A stretch of 64,000 nt of DNA from the NCBI RefSeq assembly GCF_051401765.1, contig NW_027480423.1:15252001-15316000 (forward strand). The letters run 5' to 3'. This document shows positions 26,201 to 39,954 of this stretch, piece by piece. The notes below the pieces were generated by a model. It was not told the DNA's origin. It worked only from the letters and a program-made list of their open reading frames with translations, and ran no database searches. The DNA is from Calliopsis andreniformis. Taxonomy: Eukaryota; Arthropoda; Insecta; Hymenoptera; Andrenidae. Position 1 is the stretch's first letter; each line of letters begins with the position of its first letter. The position numbers and the translations under genes were made by a program.

Positions 26201-29200
26201 GATCGCCCTAGAGTGAAGCCTAGGTTGGCCGGAACGTAGAAATGACCATTACTTTCACACTGTTTGCAATTATTCGTTCTATACGATGGAAAAGCTGTTG
26301 CATCTTTATTGTATTTAATGCTTCTGGAGTTCACTTCTTAGGCCTTAACTATTCGATCTGGTGAACAACGCCCTAGGGTGAACCCTAGGTTATCCGGAAC
26401 GTAGAAATGACCATAACTTTCTCACTGGTTGCAATTATTCGTTTTATACAATGGAACATCTGTCGAATTTGTATTGTATTTCATGCTTCTGGCGTTGACT
26501 TCTAAGGCCGTAGCTATTATATGTGGTGGAGCGACGCCCTAGTGTGACGCCTAGGTTGCCCGGAACGTAGAAATTACCATAACTTTCACACTGGTTGCAA
26601 TTATTCGTTTTATACAATGGAAAACTGGTCTATTTATTTTGTATTTTATGCTCCGGGCGTTGACTTCTAAGGTCGTAGCTATTCGATCTCGTGGGGCAAC
26701 GTCCAAGAGTGAAGCCTAGGTTGCCCGGAAAGTAGAAATGCCCATAACTTTCACACTGGTTGCAATTATTCGCTTTATACGCTGGAAAAACTGTTGTATT
26801 TATATTGTATTTTATGCTTCTGGCGTTGACTTCTAAGGCCCTAACTATTCGATCTGGTGGAGCAACGCAATAGAGGGAAGCCTAGGTTGCCCGGAACGTA
26901 GAAATGGCCATCACTTTCAAACAGGTTGCAATTAATCCTGTTATACGATGGAAAAACTATTGTATTTTTATTGCATTTTATGCTTCGGGCGTTGACTTCT
27001 AAGCCCCTAACTATTCAATCTGTTGGATCAACGCCCTAGAGCGAAGCCTAGGTTGCCCGGAAAGTAGAAATGACCATAACCTTCATACTGGTTGCAATTA
27101 TTCGTTTTATACGATGGAAAAACTGTTGTATTTATATTGTATTTTATGCTTCAGGCGTTGACTTCTAAGGCCGTAGCTATTCGATGTGGTGGTGCAACAT
27201 CCTACAGTGAAGCCTTGGTTGCCCGGAACGTGGAAATGACCAAAACCTTCACACAGGTTGCAATTATTCGTTTTATACGATGGAAAGACTGTTGTATTTA
27301 TTTTGTAGTTTATGCTTCTGGCGTTGACTTTTAAGGCCCTAACTCTTCGATCTGGTGTAGCAACGCCTCAGAGTTAAGATTTGGATGCCCGAAACGCCGA
27401 TATGATCATTACCTTCGCACTGGTTGCAGTGATCCATGCTATACAATGGAAAAACAGTTGTATTTATATTGTATTTGGTGCTTCTGGCGTTGACTTCTTA
27501 GGCCGTAACTATTCGATCTGGTGGAGCAACGCCATAGAGTGAAATGTAGGTTGCCCGGAACATAGAAACGTCCATTACATTCACACTGGTTGCAATTATC
27601 CGTTTTATACAGTGGAAAAGCTGTTGTACTTATATTGTATTTTATTCTCCTGGCGTTGACTTCCTAGGTCCTAACTATTCGATCTGGTGGAACAACATCC
27701 TAGGGTGAAGCCTAGGTTGCCCGGAACGTAGAAATGAGCATTGCTTTCACTCTGGTTGCAATTGTTCGTTTTATACGTTGGAAAAACTGTTGTAATTATA
27801 TTGTATTTTATGTTTCTGGCGTTGGCTTCTACGGTCGTAGCTATTAGATGGGGTGGAGCAACGCCCTAGAGTCAAGCCTAGGTTGCCCGGAACGTAGATA
27901 TGACCATAACTTTCAGAGTAGTTGCAATTATTCATGCTATACGGTAGAAATACTGTTGCATTTACATTGTATTTTCTGCTTCTGGCTCTGACTTCTAAGG
28001 TCCTAGCCATTCCGTCTGGTGGGGCAACGTCCAAGGGTGAAGCCTATGTTGCCCGGAACGTAGAAACGACCATCACATTCACACTGTTTGCAATTGTTCA
28101 TTTTATATGATGGAAAAGCTGTTGTACTTATATTGTATTTTTGTATCGTGCGTTTACTTCTATGGCCCTACCTATTCGATCTGGTGTAGCAACGCCCTAG
28201 AGTGAAGCCTAGGTTGCACGGAAGGTAGAAATGACCATTACTTTCACACTGTTTGCAATTATTCATTCTATACGATGGAAAAGCTGTTGTATTTTTATCG
28301 TATATTCTGCTTCTGGCAGTGACTTCTAAGGTCCTAGCTATTCAATCTGGTGGGGCAACGTCCAAGAGTGAACCCTATGTTGCCCGGAACGTAGAAATGA
28401 CCATTACTTTCACACTGTTTGCAAATATACATTATGTACGACGGAAAAGCTGTTGTATTTATATTGTATTTTATGCATCTGGCGTTGACTTCTAAGGCCG
28501 TAGCTATTCGATGTGGTGGAGCAACGCCCTACAGTGAAGCCTAGGTTGCCCGGAACGTAGAAATTACCATTCCCTCCAAACTGTTTGCAATTATTCGTTT
28601 TATACGATGGAAAACTGTTGTATTTATTTTGTATTTGCTGCTTCTGGCGTTGACTTCTAAGGCCTTAACTATTTGATCTGGTGCAGCAACGGTCTAGAGC
28701 GAAACCTAGGCTGCCCGGAACGTAGAAATGACCATTACGTTCACACTGGTTACAATTATCCGTTTTATACGATGGATAAACTGTTGTATTTGTTTTCTAT
28801 TTGGTGCTTCTGGCGTTGACTTCTGAGGCCCTAGCTATTGGATCTGGCGGACGAACACCCTAGAGTGAAGCCTAGGTGACCCGGAACGTAGAACTGACCA
28901 TATCTTTCAGACTTGTTGCAATTACTCCTGTTGTATGATGGAAAAACTGTTGCATTTATATTGTATTTCTGCTTCTGGCGTTGACTTCTAAGGCATTAAC
29001 TATTCGATCTGGTGGAGCGACGCCCTAGGGTGAAGCCTAGATTGCCCGGACCGTAGAAAAGACCATTACCGTCACACTGTTTGCAATTATTCATTTTATG
29101 CAATGGAAAGACTGATGTATTTATATTGTATTTTATGCTTCTGACGGTGACTTCTAAGGGCCTAGGTATTCTATCTGATGGAGCAATGCCCTAGAGTGAA

Positions 29201-31734
29201 GCCCAGGTTGCTCGGAATGTAGAAATGTCTATAACTTTCACACTGGTTGCAATTATTCGTTTTATACGACCGAAAAGCTGTTGTGTTTATATTGTATTCT
29301 ATGCTTCTGACGCTGACTTCTAAGGCCGTAGCTACTCGATGTGGTGGAGCAACGACCTAGGGTGAAGCCTAGGTAGCCCGGAACGTAGAAATGACCATAA
29401 TTTTCACACTGTTTGCAATTATTCATTTTATATGATGGAAAAGCTGTTGTATTTATATTGTATTTTATGATTCTGGCGTTGACTTCTAAGACCGTAGCTA
29501 TTCGATGTGGTGGAGCAACGCCCTAGAGTGAAGCCTAGGTTGCCCGAAACGTAGAAATTACCATTACCTCCAGACTGTTTGCAATTATTCGTTTTATACG
29601 ATGGAAAAACTGTTGTATTTATTTTGTATTTGCTGCTTCTGGCGTTGACTTCTTAGGCCCTAGCTATTGGATCTGGCGGACAAATGCCGTAGAGTGAAGC
29701 CTAGGTGGCCCGGAACGTAGACGTGACCATATCTTTCACAATGGTTGCAATTATTCCTCTTATATCATGGAAAAACTGTTGTATTTATATTGTATTTTCT
29801 GCTTCTGGCGTTGACTTCTAAGGCCTTAACTATTTGATCTGGTGGAGCAACGCGCTAGAGTGAAGTCTCGGTTGCACGGAACGTAGAAATGACCATAACT
29901 CTCACACTGGTAACAATTATTCGTTTTATACATGGAAAACCTGTTCCATTTATTTTGTATTTTATGCTTCGGGCGTTGACTTCTAAGGCCCTAACTATTC
30001 GATCTGGTGGAGCAACGCCCTAGAGTGAAGCCTACGTTGCCCGGAGCGTAGAAATGACCATGACCTTCACACTGGTTGCCATTATTCGTTTTATACGGTG
30101 GAAAAGCTGTTGTATTTATATCGTATTTTATGCTTCTGGCGTTGAATTCTAAGTCCCTAGCTATTCGGTCTGGTGGAGCAACGCCCTAGAGTGAAGCCTA
30201 GCTTGCCCGGAACGTAGAAATGACCATTACTTTCACACTGTTTGCAATTATTCATTTTATACGATTGAAAAGCTGTTGTATTTATATTGTATTTTATGCT
30301 TCTGGCGTTGACTTCTTAGGCCCTAACTATTTGATCTGGTGGTGCACCGCCCTAGAGTGAAGCCTAGGTTGCCCGGAACGTAGAAAAGACCATTACCTTC
30401 ACACTGGTAGCAATTATTCGTTTTATGCGATGGAAAAACTGTTCTATTTATTTTGTGTTTTATGCTTCGGGCGTTGACTTCTAAGGCCCTAGCTATTCTA
30501 ACTGGTCGAGCAACGCCCTAGAGTGAAGCCTAGGTTGCGCGGAACGTAGAAATTACCATAGCTTTCATACTGGTTTCAATTATTCGTTTTATACGATGGA
30601 AAAACTGTTGTATTTATATTATATTTTATGCTTCTGGCGTTGACTTCTTAGGCCCTAACTATTCTATCTGGTGGAACAACGCCCTAGAGTGAAGCCTAGG
30701 TTGCCCGGAACGTAGAAATGACCATCACTTTCACACTGGTTGCAATTATTCCTGTTATACGATGGCAAAACTGTTGTATCTTTATTGTATTTTATGCTTC
30801 GGCCATTGACTTCTAAGGCCCTAGCTATTCGATCTTTTGGAGCAAAGACCTAGAGCGAAGCCTAGGTTGCCCGAAACGTAGAAATGACCATTACTTTCAC
30901 TCTGGTTGCAATTATTCATGCTATACGATGGAAAAACTGTTGTATTTTTATTGTATTTTATGCTTCTGGCGTCGACTTCTTTGGCCCTAACTATTCGATC
31001 TGGTGGACCAACGCCCTAGAGTGAAGCCAAGGTTGCCCGGAACGTAGAAATGACTATTACCTTCAAACTGGTTGGAATTATTCCTGTCACACGATGGAAA
31101 GACTGTTGTATTTTTGTATCTTATGCTTCTGGCGTTGACTTCTTAGGCCCTAACTATTCGATCCGGCGGAGCAACGCCCTAGAGTGAGGCCTAGGTTGCC
31201 CGGAACATAGAAATGACCGTTACTTTCACAATATTTGCAAACATTCGTCTTATACGATGGAAAGCTGTTGTATTTATATTGTATATTATGCTTCTGCCGT
31301 TGACTTCTAAGGCCGTAGCTATTCAATGTGGTGGAGCAACGCCCTAGAGTGAAGCCTAGGCAGCTCGGATCGTAGAAATGACCATAACTTTCACACTGGT
31401 TGCAATTATTCGTTTTATACAATGGAAAAACTGTTCTATTTATTTTGTATTTTATGCTTCGGTCGTTGACTTCTAAGGCCCTAAGTATTCGATGTGGAGG
31501 TGCATCGCCCTAGAGCGAAACCTAGGTTGCCCGGAACGTTGAAATGACCATTACTTTCACACTGGTTGCAATTATTCGTTCTATACGATGGAAAAGCTGT
31601 TGTATTTATATTATATTTTATGCTTCTGGGGTTGACTTCTTAGGCCCTAACTATTCGATCTGGTTGAGCAACGCCCTAGAGTGAAGCCCAGGATGCCCAA
31701 AATGTGGAAATGACCATTACCATCACACTGGTTG
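26200..31734 (+). repeat. Region B, left part: diverged satellite units
   Basis: About 33 units with many private substitutions and few long matches elsewhere. The junction subtype here reads GAGTTAAG (27371) rather than GAGATAAG. Small indels are common, for example TTTTTGTATCTTATGC near 31107 (about 3 bp lost) and ATTTTTGTATCGTGCG near 28137. A stretch near 27.77-28.05 kb has a relative at 43.02-43.30 kb. No gene is present. Confidence 0.85.
30084..30100 (+). other. CENP-B-box-like motif, 8 of 9 core positions
   Basis: The same improved form sits in a diverged region B unit (GTTGCCATTATTCG context), not an evident recent copy of the region A sites. Confidence 0.55.
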
Positions 31735-33062
31735 CAATTATTCATTTTATACGATGGAAAAACTGTTGTATTTTTATTGTACTTTATGCTCCGGGCGTAG
31801 ACTTCTAAGGACCTAACTATTCGATCTGGTGGAGCAACGCCCTAGAGTGTAGGCTAGGTTGCCCGGAAGGTAGAAATGACCATCTCTTTCACACCGGTTA
31901 CTATTATTTGTTTTTTACGATGGAAAGACTGTTGTATTTATATTGTGTTTTATGCCCCTGGAGTTGACTTCTTAGGCCCTAACTTTTCGATCTGGTGTAA
32001 CAACGCCCTAGAGTGAAGCCTAGGTTGCCCGGAACGTAGAAATGACAATGACTTTCACACTGGCTGCAATTATTCCTGTTACACGATGGAAAAACTGTTG
32101 TATCTTTACTGTATTTTAGGCTTCGGGCGTTGACTTCTATGTCCCTACCTATTCCATCTGGTGGAGCAACGCCCTAGAGTCAAGTCTAGGTTGCCCGCAA
32201 CATAGAAATGACCATTACTTTCACACTGTTTACAATTATTCATTCTATACGAGGGAAGAAGTGTTGTATTTTATTGTATTTTATGCCTCTGGCGTTGACT
32301 TCTAAGGCCGTAGCTATTCGATGTGGTGGAGCAACGCCATAGAGTGAAGCCTAGGTTTGCCCGGAACATAGAAATGACCATAACTTTCACACTGGTTGCA
32401 ATTATTCGTTTTATACAATGGAAAAACTGTTCTTTTTATTTCGTATTTTATGCTTCCGGCGTTGTCTTCTAAGGCCATACCTATTCGATCTGGTGGAGCA
32501 ACGCCCTAGAGTGAAGCCTAGGTCGCCCGGAACGTAGAAATGACCATATCCTTCACACAGGTTGCAATTATTCCTGTTACACGATGGAAAAACTGTTGTA
32601 TTTTTATTGTATTTTATGCCTCTGGCGTTGACTTCTTAGGCCCTAACTATTCGATCTGGTGGAGCAACGCCCTAGAGTGAAGCCTAGGTTGCCCAGAAAG
32701 TAGAAATGACCATAACTTTCACACTGGTTGCAATTATTCGTTTTATACAATGGAAAAACTGTTCTTTTTATTTTGTATTTTATGCTTCGGGCGTTGACTT
32801 CTAAGGCCATACCTATTCAATCTGGCGGAGCAACGACCTATAGTGAAGCCTAGGTTGCCCGGAACGTAGAAATGACCATATCCTTCACACTGGTTGCAAT
32901 TACTCGTGTTATACGATGGAAAAACTGTTGCATTTTTATCTTATTATATGCTTCGTGCGTAGCCTTCTAAGTCCCTAACTATTCGATCTGGTGGAGCAAC
33001 GCCCTAGAGTGAAGCCTAGGTAGCCCGAAACGTAGGAATGACCATTACCTTCACACTCGTTG
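31735..33062 (+). repeat. 8-unit higher-order repeat, copy 1 (1328 bp)
   Basis: The marker GTGTAGGCTAGG with GGAAGGTAGAAATGACCATC occurs at 31851 and again at 33179, exactly 8 x 166 bp apart. The intervening units (TTTGTTTTTTACGATGG, TGTTACACGATGG, GAGGGAAGAAGTG, TTTGCCCGGAACATAG) follow in the same order after each marker. No gene is present. Confidence 0.88.
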
Positions 33063-34015
33063 CAATTATTCATTTTATACGATGGAAAAACTGTTGTATT
33101 TTTATTGTACTTTATGCTCCGGGCGTAGACTTCTAAGGCCCTAACTATTCGATCTGGTGGAGCAACGCCCTAGAGTGTAGGCTAGGTTGCCCGGAAGGTA
33201 GAAATGACCATCTCTTTCACACCGGTTACTATTATTTGTTTTTTACGATGGAAAGATTGTTGTATTTATATTGTGTTTTATGCCTCTGGAGTTGACTTCT
33301 TAGGCCCTAACTTTTCGATCTGGTGTAACAACGCCCTAGAGTGAAGCCTAGGTTGCCCGGAACGTAGAAATGACAATGACTTTCACACTGGCTGCAATTA
33401 TTCCTGTTACACGATGGAAAAACTGTTGTATCTTTACTGTATTTTAGGCTTCGGGCGTTGACTTCTATGTCCCTACCTATTCCATCTGGTGGAGCAACGC
33501 CCTAGAGTCAAGCCTAGGTTGCCCGCAACATAGAAATGACCATTACTTTCACACTGTTTACAATTATTCATTCTATACGAGGGAAGAAGTGTTGTATTTT
33601 ATTGTATTTTATGCCTCTGGCGTTGACTTCTAAGGCCGTAGCTATTCGATGTGGTGGAGCAACGCCATAGAGTGAAGCCTAGGTTTGCCCGGAACATAGA
33701 AATGACCATAACTTTCACACTGGTTGCAATTATTCGTTTTATACAATGGAAAAACTGTTCTTTTTATTTCGTATTTTATGCTTCCGGCGTTGTCTTCTAA
33801 GGCCATACCTATTCGATCTGGTGGAGCAACGCCCTAGAGTGAAGGCTAGGTTGCCCGGAACGTAGAAATGACCATATCCTTCACACAGGTTGCAATTATT
33901 CCTGTTACACGATGGAAAAACTGTTGTATTTTTATTGTATTTTATGCCTCTGGCGTTGACTTCTTAGGCCCTAACTATTCGATCTGGTGGAGCAACGCCC
34001 TAGAGTGAAGCCTAG
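33063..34015 (+). repeat. 8-unit higher-order repeat, partial copy 2 (about 953 bp)
   Basis: This aligns with 31735-32687 at offset 1328 with few differences. The match stops at GAAGCCTAGGT, after which this copy reads AGCCTGGAACGTAG and the first reads TGCCCAGAAAGTAG. The breakpoint is again next to the CCTAGG element. Confidence 0.86.
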
Positions 34016-37000
34016 GTAGCCTGGAACGTAGAAATGACTCTATCTTTCAAACGAGTTTCAATTATCCGTTTTATACGATGGAAAAACTGTTGTATTTATT
34101 TTGTATTTTATGCTTCTGGCGATGACTTCTAAGGCCCTAACTATTCGATCTGGTGAAGTAACGCCCTAGAGTGAAGCCTAGGTTGCCCGAAACGTAGGAA
34201 TGACCATTACCTTCACAGTGGTTGCAATAACTGCTGTTATACGATGCAAAAACTGTTGCATTTATATTGTATTTTATGCTTCTGGCGTTGACTTCTAAGG
34301 CGGTAGCTATTCGAGCTGGCGGAGCAACGCCCTAGAGTGAAGCCTAGGTTGCCCGGAACGTAGAAATGACCAGTACCTTCACACAGGTTGCAGTTATTCC
34401 TGTTATACGATGGAAAAGCTGCTGTATTTATACTGTATTTTAAGCTTTGGGCGTTGACTTCTAAGGCCCTAACTATTCGATCTGGTTGGGCAACGCGCTA
34501 GGGTGATGTCTAGGTTGCCCGGCATGTAGAAATGACCATAACTTTCACACTGGTTGCAATTATTCGTTCTATACGATGGAAAAGCTGTTGTATTTATATT
34601 ATATTTTATGCTTCTGTGGTTGACTTCTTAGGCCCTAACTATTCGATCTGGTTGAGCAACGCCCTAGAGTGAAGCCCAGGTTGCCCAAAATGTGGAAATG
34701 ACCATTACCATCACACTCGTTGCAATTATTCATTTTATACGATGGAAAAACTGTTGTATTTTTATTGTACTTTATGCTCCGGGCGTAGACTTCTAAGGCC
34801 CTAACTATTCGATCTGGTGGAGCAACGCCCTAGAGTGTAGGCTAGGTTGCCCGGAAGGTAGAAATGACCATCTCTTTCACACCGGTTACTATTATTTGTT
34901 TTTTACGATGGAAAGACTGTTGCATTTATATTGTGTTTTATGCCTCTGGAGTTGACTTCTTAGGCCCTAACTTTTCGATCTGGTGTAACAACGCCCTAGA
35001 GTGAAGCCTAGGTTGCCCGGAACGTAGAAATGACCATGACTTTCACACTGGCTGCAATTATTCCTGTTACACGATGGAAAAACTGTTGTATCTTTACTGT
35101 ATTTTAGGCTTCGGGCGTTGACTTCTATGTCCCTACCTATTCCATCTGGTGGAGCAACGCCCTAGAGTCAAGCCTAGGTTGCCCGGAACGTACGTATGAC
35201 CATAACATTCACACTGGATGCAATAATTCGTTTTATACGATGGAAAAACTGTTGTATATATATTGTATTTTATGCTTCTGGCGTTCACTTCTTAGGCTCT
35301 AAGTATTCGATCTGGTGTAACAACGCCCTAGAGCCAAACCTAGCTTGCCCGGAACGTAGAAATGACCATACCTTTCACACTCGTTGCAATTATTTGTCTT
35401 ATACGATGGAAAAACTGTTGTATTTATTTTGTATTTTATGCTTCTGGCGTTGACTTCTTAGGCCCTAACTATTCGCTCTTGTGGACCAACGCCCCAGAGT
35501 GAAGCCTACGTCGCCCGGATCCTAGAAATGACCATCACCTTCACTCTGGTTGCAATTACTCCTGTTATACGATGGAAAAACTGTTGTTTTTTTATTGTAT
35601 TTTATGCTTCGGGCGTTGACTTCTAAGGCCCTAGATATTCGATTTGGTGGAGCAACGCCCTAGGGTGAAGTCTAGGATGCCCGGAACGTAGAAATGACCA
35701 TAGCTATCATACTGGTTTCAATTATTCGTTTTATACAATGGAAAAACTGTTCTTTTTATTTTGTATTTTATGCTTCCGGCGTTGACTTCGAGGGCCACAC
35801 CTATTCGATCTGGTGGAGCAACGCCCTAGAGTGAAGCCTAGGTTGCCCGTAACGTACAAATGACCATATCCTCCACACAGGTTGCAATTATTCCTGTTAC
35901 ACGATGGAAAAACTGTTGTATTTTTATTGTATTTTATGCCTCTGGCGTTGACTTCTTAGGCCCTAACTATTCGATCTGGTGGAGCAACGCCCTAGAGTGA
36001 AGCCTAGGTTTGCCCGGAACATGGATATGACCATAATCTTCACACCGGTTGCAAATATTCGTTTTATACGATGGAAAAACTGTTTTATTTATATTGTGTT
36101 TTGTGCCTCTGGAGTTGACTTCTTAGGCCCTAACTATTCGATCTGGTGGAGCAACGCCATAGAGTGTAGCCTAGGTTGTCCGGAACGTAGAAATAACCAA
36201 AACTTTCACACTGGTTGCAATTATTCGTTTTATACGGTGGAAAAGCTGTTGTATTTATATTGTATTTTATGCTTCTGGCGTTGACTTCTAAGTCCCTAGC
36301 TATACGATCTGGTGGAGCAGCGCCCTAGAGTGAAGCCTAGGTTTCCCGGAACGTAGAAATGACCATTACCATCACGCTGGTTGCAATTATTCATTTTATA
36401 CGATGGAAAAACTGTTGTATTTTTATTGTATTTTATGCTCCGGGCATAGACTTCTAAGGCCCTGGCTATACGATCTGGAGGAGCAACGCCCTTGAGTGAA
36501 GCCTAGGTTGCCCGGAACGTAGAAATGACCCTAACTTTCAAACCAGTTTCAATTATCCGTTTTATACAATGGAAACACTGTTGTATTTATTTTGTATTTT
36601 ATGCTTCTGGCGTTGACTTCTAAGGCCGACTCTATTGGATCTGGTGGAGTAACGCCCAAGAGTGAAGCCTAGGTTGCCCGGAACGTAGAAATGACCATTA
36701 CCTTCACACTGGTTGCAATTACTACTGTTACACGATGCAAAAGCTGCTGTATCTATATTGTATTTTATGCTTCGGGCATTGACTCCTAAGGCCCTAACTA
36801 TTCGATGTGGTGGAGCAACGCCCTAGAGCGAAATCTAGGTTGCCAGGAAGGTAGAAATGACCATATCGTTCACACTGGTTGCAATTATTCTTGTTACACG
36901 ATGGAAAAACTGTTGCATTTTTATTGTATTTTATGCCTCTGGCGTTGACTTCTAAGTCCCTAGCTGTACGATCTGGTGGAGCAGCGCCCTAGAGTGAAGC

Positions 37001-39954
37001 CTAGGTTGGCGGGAACGTAGAAATGACCATTACCTTCACACAGGTTTCAGTTATTCATTCTATACGAGTGAAGAACTGTTGCATTTTACTGTATTTTATG
37101 CTTCTGGCGTTGACTTCTAAGGCCGTAGCTATTCGATGTGGTGGAGCAACGCCCTAGAGTGGAGCCTAGGTTGCCCGGAACGTAGAAATGACCATATCTT
37201 TCACACCGGTTTCAATTATTCGTTTTTTACGATGGAAAAGCTGTTTTATTTATTTTGTATTTGGTGCTTCTGGCCTTGACTTCCTATGCCCTAACTATTC
37301 GATCTGGTGGAACAACTCCGTAGAGTGAGGCAGACGTTGCCCGGATCGTAGAAATGACTATCACTTTCACACTGGTTGCAATTATTCATTTTATACGATG
37401 GAAAAACTGTTGTATTTTTATTGTACTTTATGCTCCGGGTGTAGACTTCTAAGGCCCTAACTTTTCGATCTGGTGGAGCAACGCCCTAGAGTGTAGGCTA
37501 GGTTGCCCGGAAGGTAGAAATGACCATCTCTTTCACACCGGTTACTATTATTTGTTTTTTACGATGGAAAGACTCTTGTATTTATATTGTGTGTTATGCC
37601 TCTGGAGATGACTTCTTAGGCCCTAACTTTTCGATCTGGTGTAACAACGGCCTAGAGTGAAGCCTAGGTTGCCCGGAACGTAGAAATGACCATGACTTTC
37701 ACACTGGCTGCAATTATTCCTGTTACACGATGGAAAAACTGTTGTATCTTTACTGTATTTTAGGCTTCGCGCGTTGACATCTATGGCCCTACCTATTCCA
37801 TCTGGTGGAGCAACGCCCTAGAGTTAAGTCTAGGTTGCCCGCAACATAGAAATGACCATTACTTTCACACTGTTTGCAATTATTTATTCTATACGAGGGA
37901 AGAACTGTTGTATTTTATTGTAATTTATGCTTCTGGCGTTGACTTCTAAGGCCGTAGCTATTCGATGTGGTGGAGCAACGCCCTAGGGTGGAGCCTAGGT
38001 TGCCCGGAACGTGGAAACGGCCATATCTTTCACACTGGTTGCAATTATTCCTGTTACACGATGGAAAAGCTGTTGTATATTTATTGTATTTTATGCCTCT
38101 GGCGTTGACTTCTTAGGCCCTAACTATTCGATCTGGTGGAGCAACGCCCTAAAGTGAAGCCTAGGTTTGTCCGGAACATTGAAATGACCATATCCTTCAC
38201 ACTGGTTGCAATTATTCCTGTTACACGATGGAAAAGCTGTTGTATTTTTATTGTACTTTATGCCTCTGGCGTTGACTTCATAGGCCCTAACTATTCGATC
38301 TGGTGGAGCAATGCCCTAGAGTGAAGCTTAGGTTTGCCCGGAACATAGAAATGACCATAACTTTCACACCGGTTGCAAATATTCGTCTTATACGATGGAA
38401 AAACTCTTTTATTTTTATTGTGTTTTATGCCTCTGGAGTTGACTTCTTAGGCCCGAACTATTCGGTCTGGTGGAGAAACGCCATAGAGTGTAGCCTAGGT
38501 TGCCCGGAACGTAGAAATGACCATAACTTACACACCGGTTGCAATTATTCGTTTTATACGATAGAAAAACTGTTGTATTTATTTTGTATTTTATGCTCCT
38601 GGAGTTGACTTCTAAGTCCGTAGCCATTCGTTATGGTGGAGCAACGCCCTAGAGTGAAGCCTATGTTGCCGGGAACGTAGAAATGACCATAACTTTCATA
38701 CTGGTGCAGTTATTCGTTTTATACAATGGAAAAACAGTTCTATTTATTTTGTATTTTTTGATTCGAGCGTTGACTTCTAAGGCCCAAACTATTCTATCTG
38801 GTGGCGCAACGTCCAAGAGTCAATCCTATGTCGCCCGGAACGTAGAAATGACCATAACTTTCACACTGGTTGCAATTATTCGTTTTATACAATGGAAAAG
38901 CTGTTGTATTTATATTGTATTTTATGCTCCGGGCATAGACTTCTAAGGCCCTGGCTATTCGATCTGGAGGAGCAACGCCCTTGAGTGAACCCTAGGTTGC
39001 CCGGAAAGTAGAAATGACCCTAACTTTCAAACCAGTTTCAATTATCCGTTTTATACGATGGAAAAACTGTTGTATTTATTTTGTATTTTATGCTTCTGGC
39101 GTTGACTTCTTAGGCCCTAACTATTCGATCTGGTGGAACAACGCCCTAGAGTGTAGGCTAGGTTGCCCGGAAGGTAGAAATGACCATCTCTTTCACACCG
39201 GTTACTATTATTTGTTTTTTACGATGGAAAGACTGTTGTATTTATATTGTGTTTTATGCCTCTGGAGTTGACTTCTTAGGCCCTAACTTTTCGATCTGGT
39301 GTAACAACTGCCTAGAGTGAAGCCTAGGTTGCCCGGAACGTAGAAATGACCATGACTTTCACACTGGCTGCAATTATTCCTGTTACACGATGGAAAAACT
39401 GTTGTATCTTTACTGTATTTTAGGCTTCGGGCGTTGACATCTATGGCCCTACCTATTCCATCTGGTGGAGCAACGCCCTAGATTTAAGTCTAGGTTGCCC
39501 GCAACATAGAAATGACCATTACTTTCACACTGTTTGCAATTATTCATTCTATACGAGGGAAGAACTGTTGTATTTTATTGTAATTTATGTTTCTGGCGTT
39601 GACCTCCAAGTCTCTAGCTATTCGATCTGGTGGAGCAACGCCCTAGAGTAAAGCCTAGGTTGCCCGAAACGTAGAAATGACCATTACTTTCACACTGGTT
39701 GCAATTATTCCTGTTATACGATGGAAAAACTGTTGCATATTTATTGTACTTTATGCTTCTGGCGTTGACTTCTAAGGCCCTAACTATTCGATCTGGTGGA
39801 GCAACGCCCTAGGCTGAAGCCTATGTTGCCCGGAACGTAGAAATGACCATAACTATCACACCAGTTGCAATTATTCGTTTTATACGACGGAAAAGCTGTT
39901 GTATTTATATTGTATTTTATGCTTCAGGCGTTGACTTCTAAGGTCGTAGCAATT
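34016..39954 (+). repeat. Region B, middle: diverged units with dispersed copies of the 8-unit block
   Basis: The GTGTAGGCTAGG marker recurs at 34839, 37495 and 39155, spaced 10, 16 and 10 units from the preceding marker. Each carries only part of the 8-unit series (two to five units). The segment 34560-35190 matches 31570-32200 at offset 2988 (18 units). The rest is diverged satellite with TGCCTCTGG and TTTGCCCGG variants. No gene is present. Confidence 0.85.
36223..36239 (+). other. CENP-B-box-like motif, 8 of 9 core positions
   Basis: This is a second region B unit with the CGGTG ending. Its surrounding unit (ATAACCAAAACTTTCAC) differs from that at 30084. Confidence 0.55.

Noticed and set aside
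26200..31734. Possible decayed transposon insertion in the most diverged part.
   Set aside because: The 166-bp register continues through the whole stretch, with no insertion, target-site duplication or terminal repeat.
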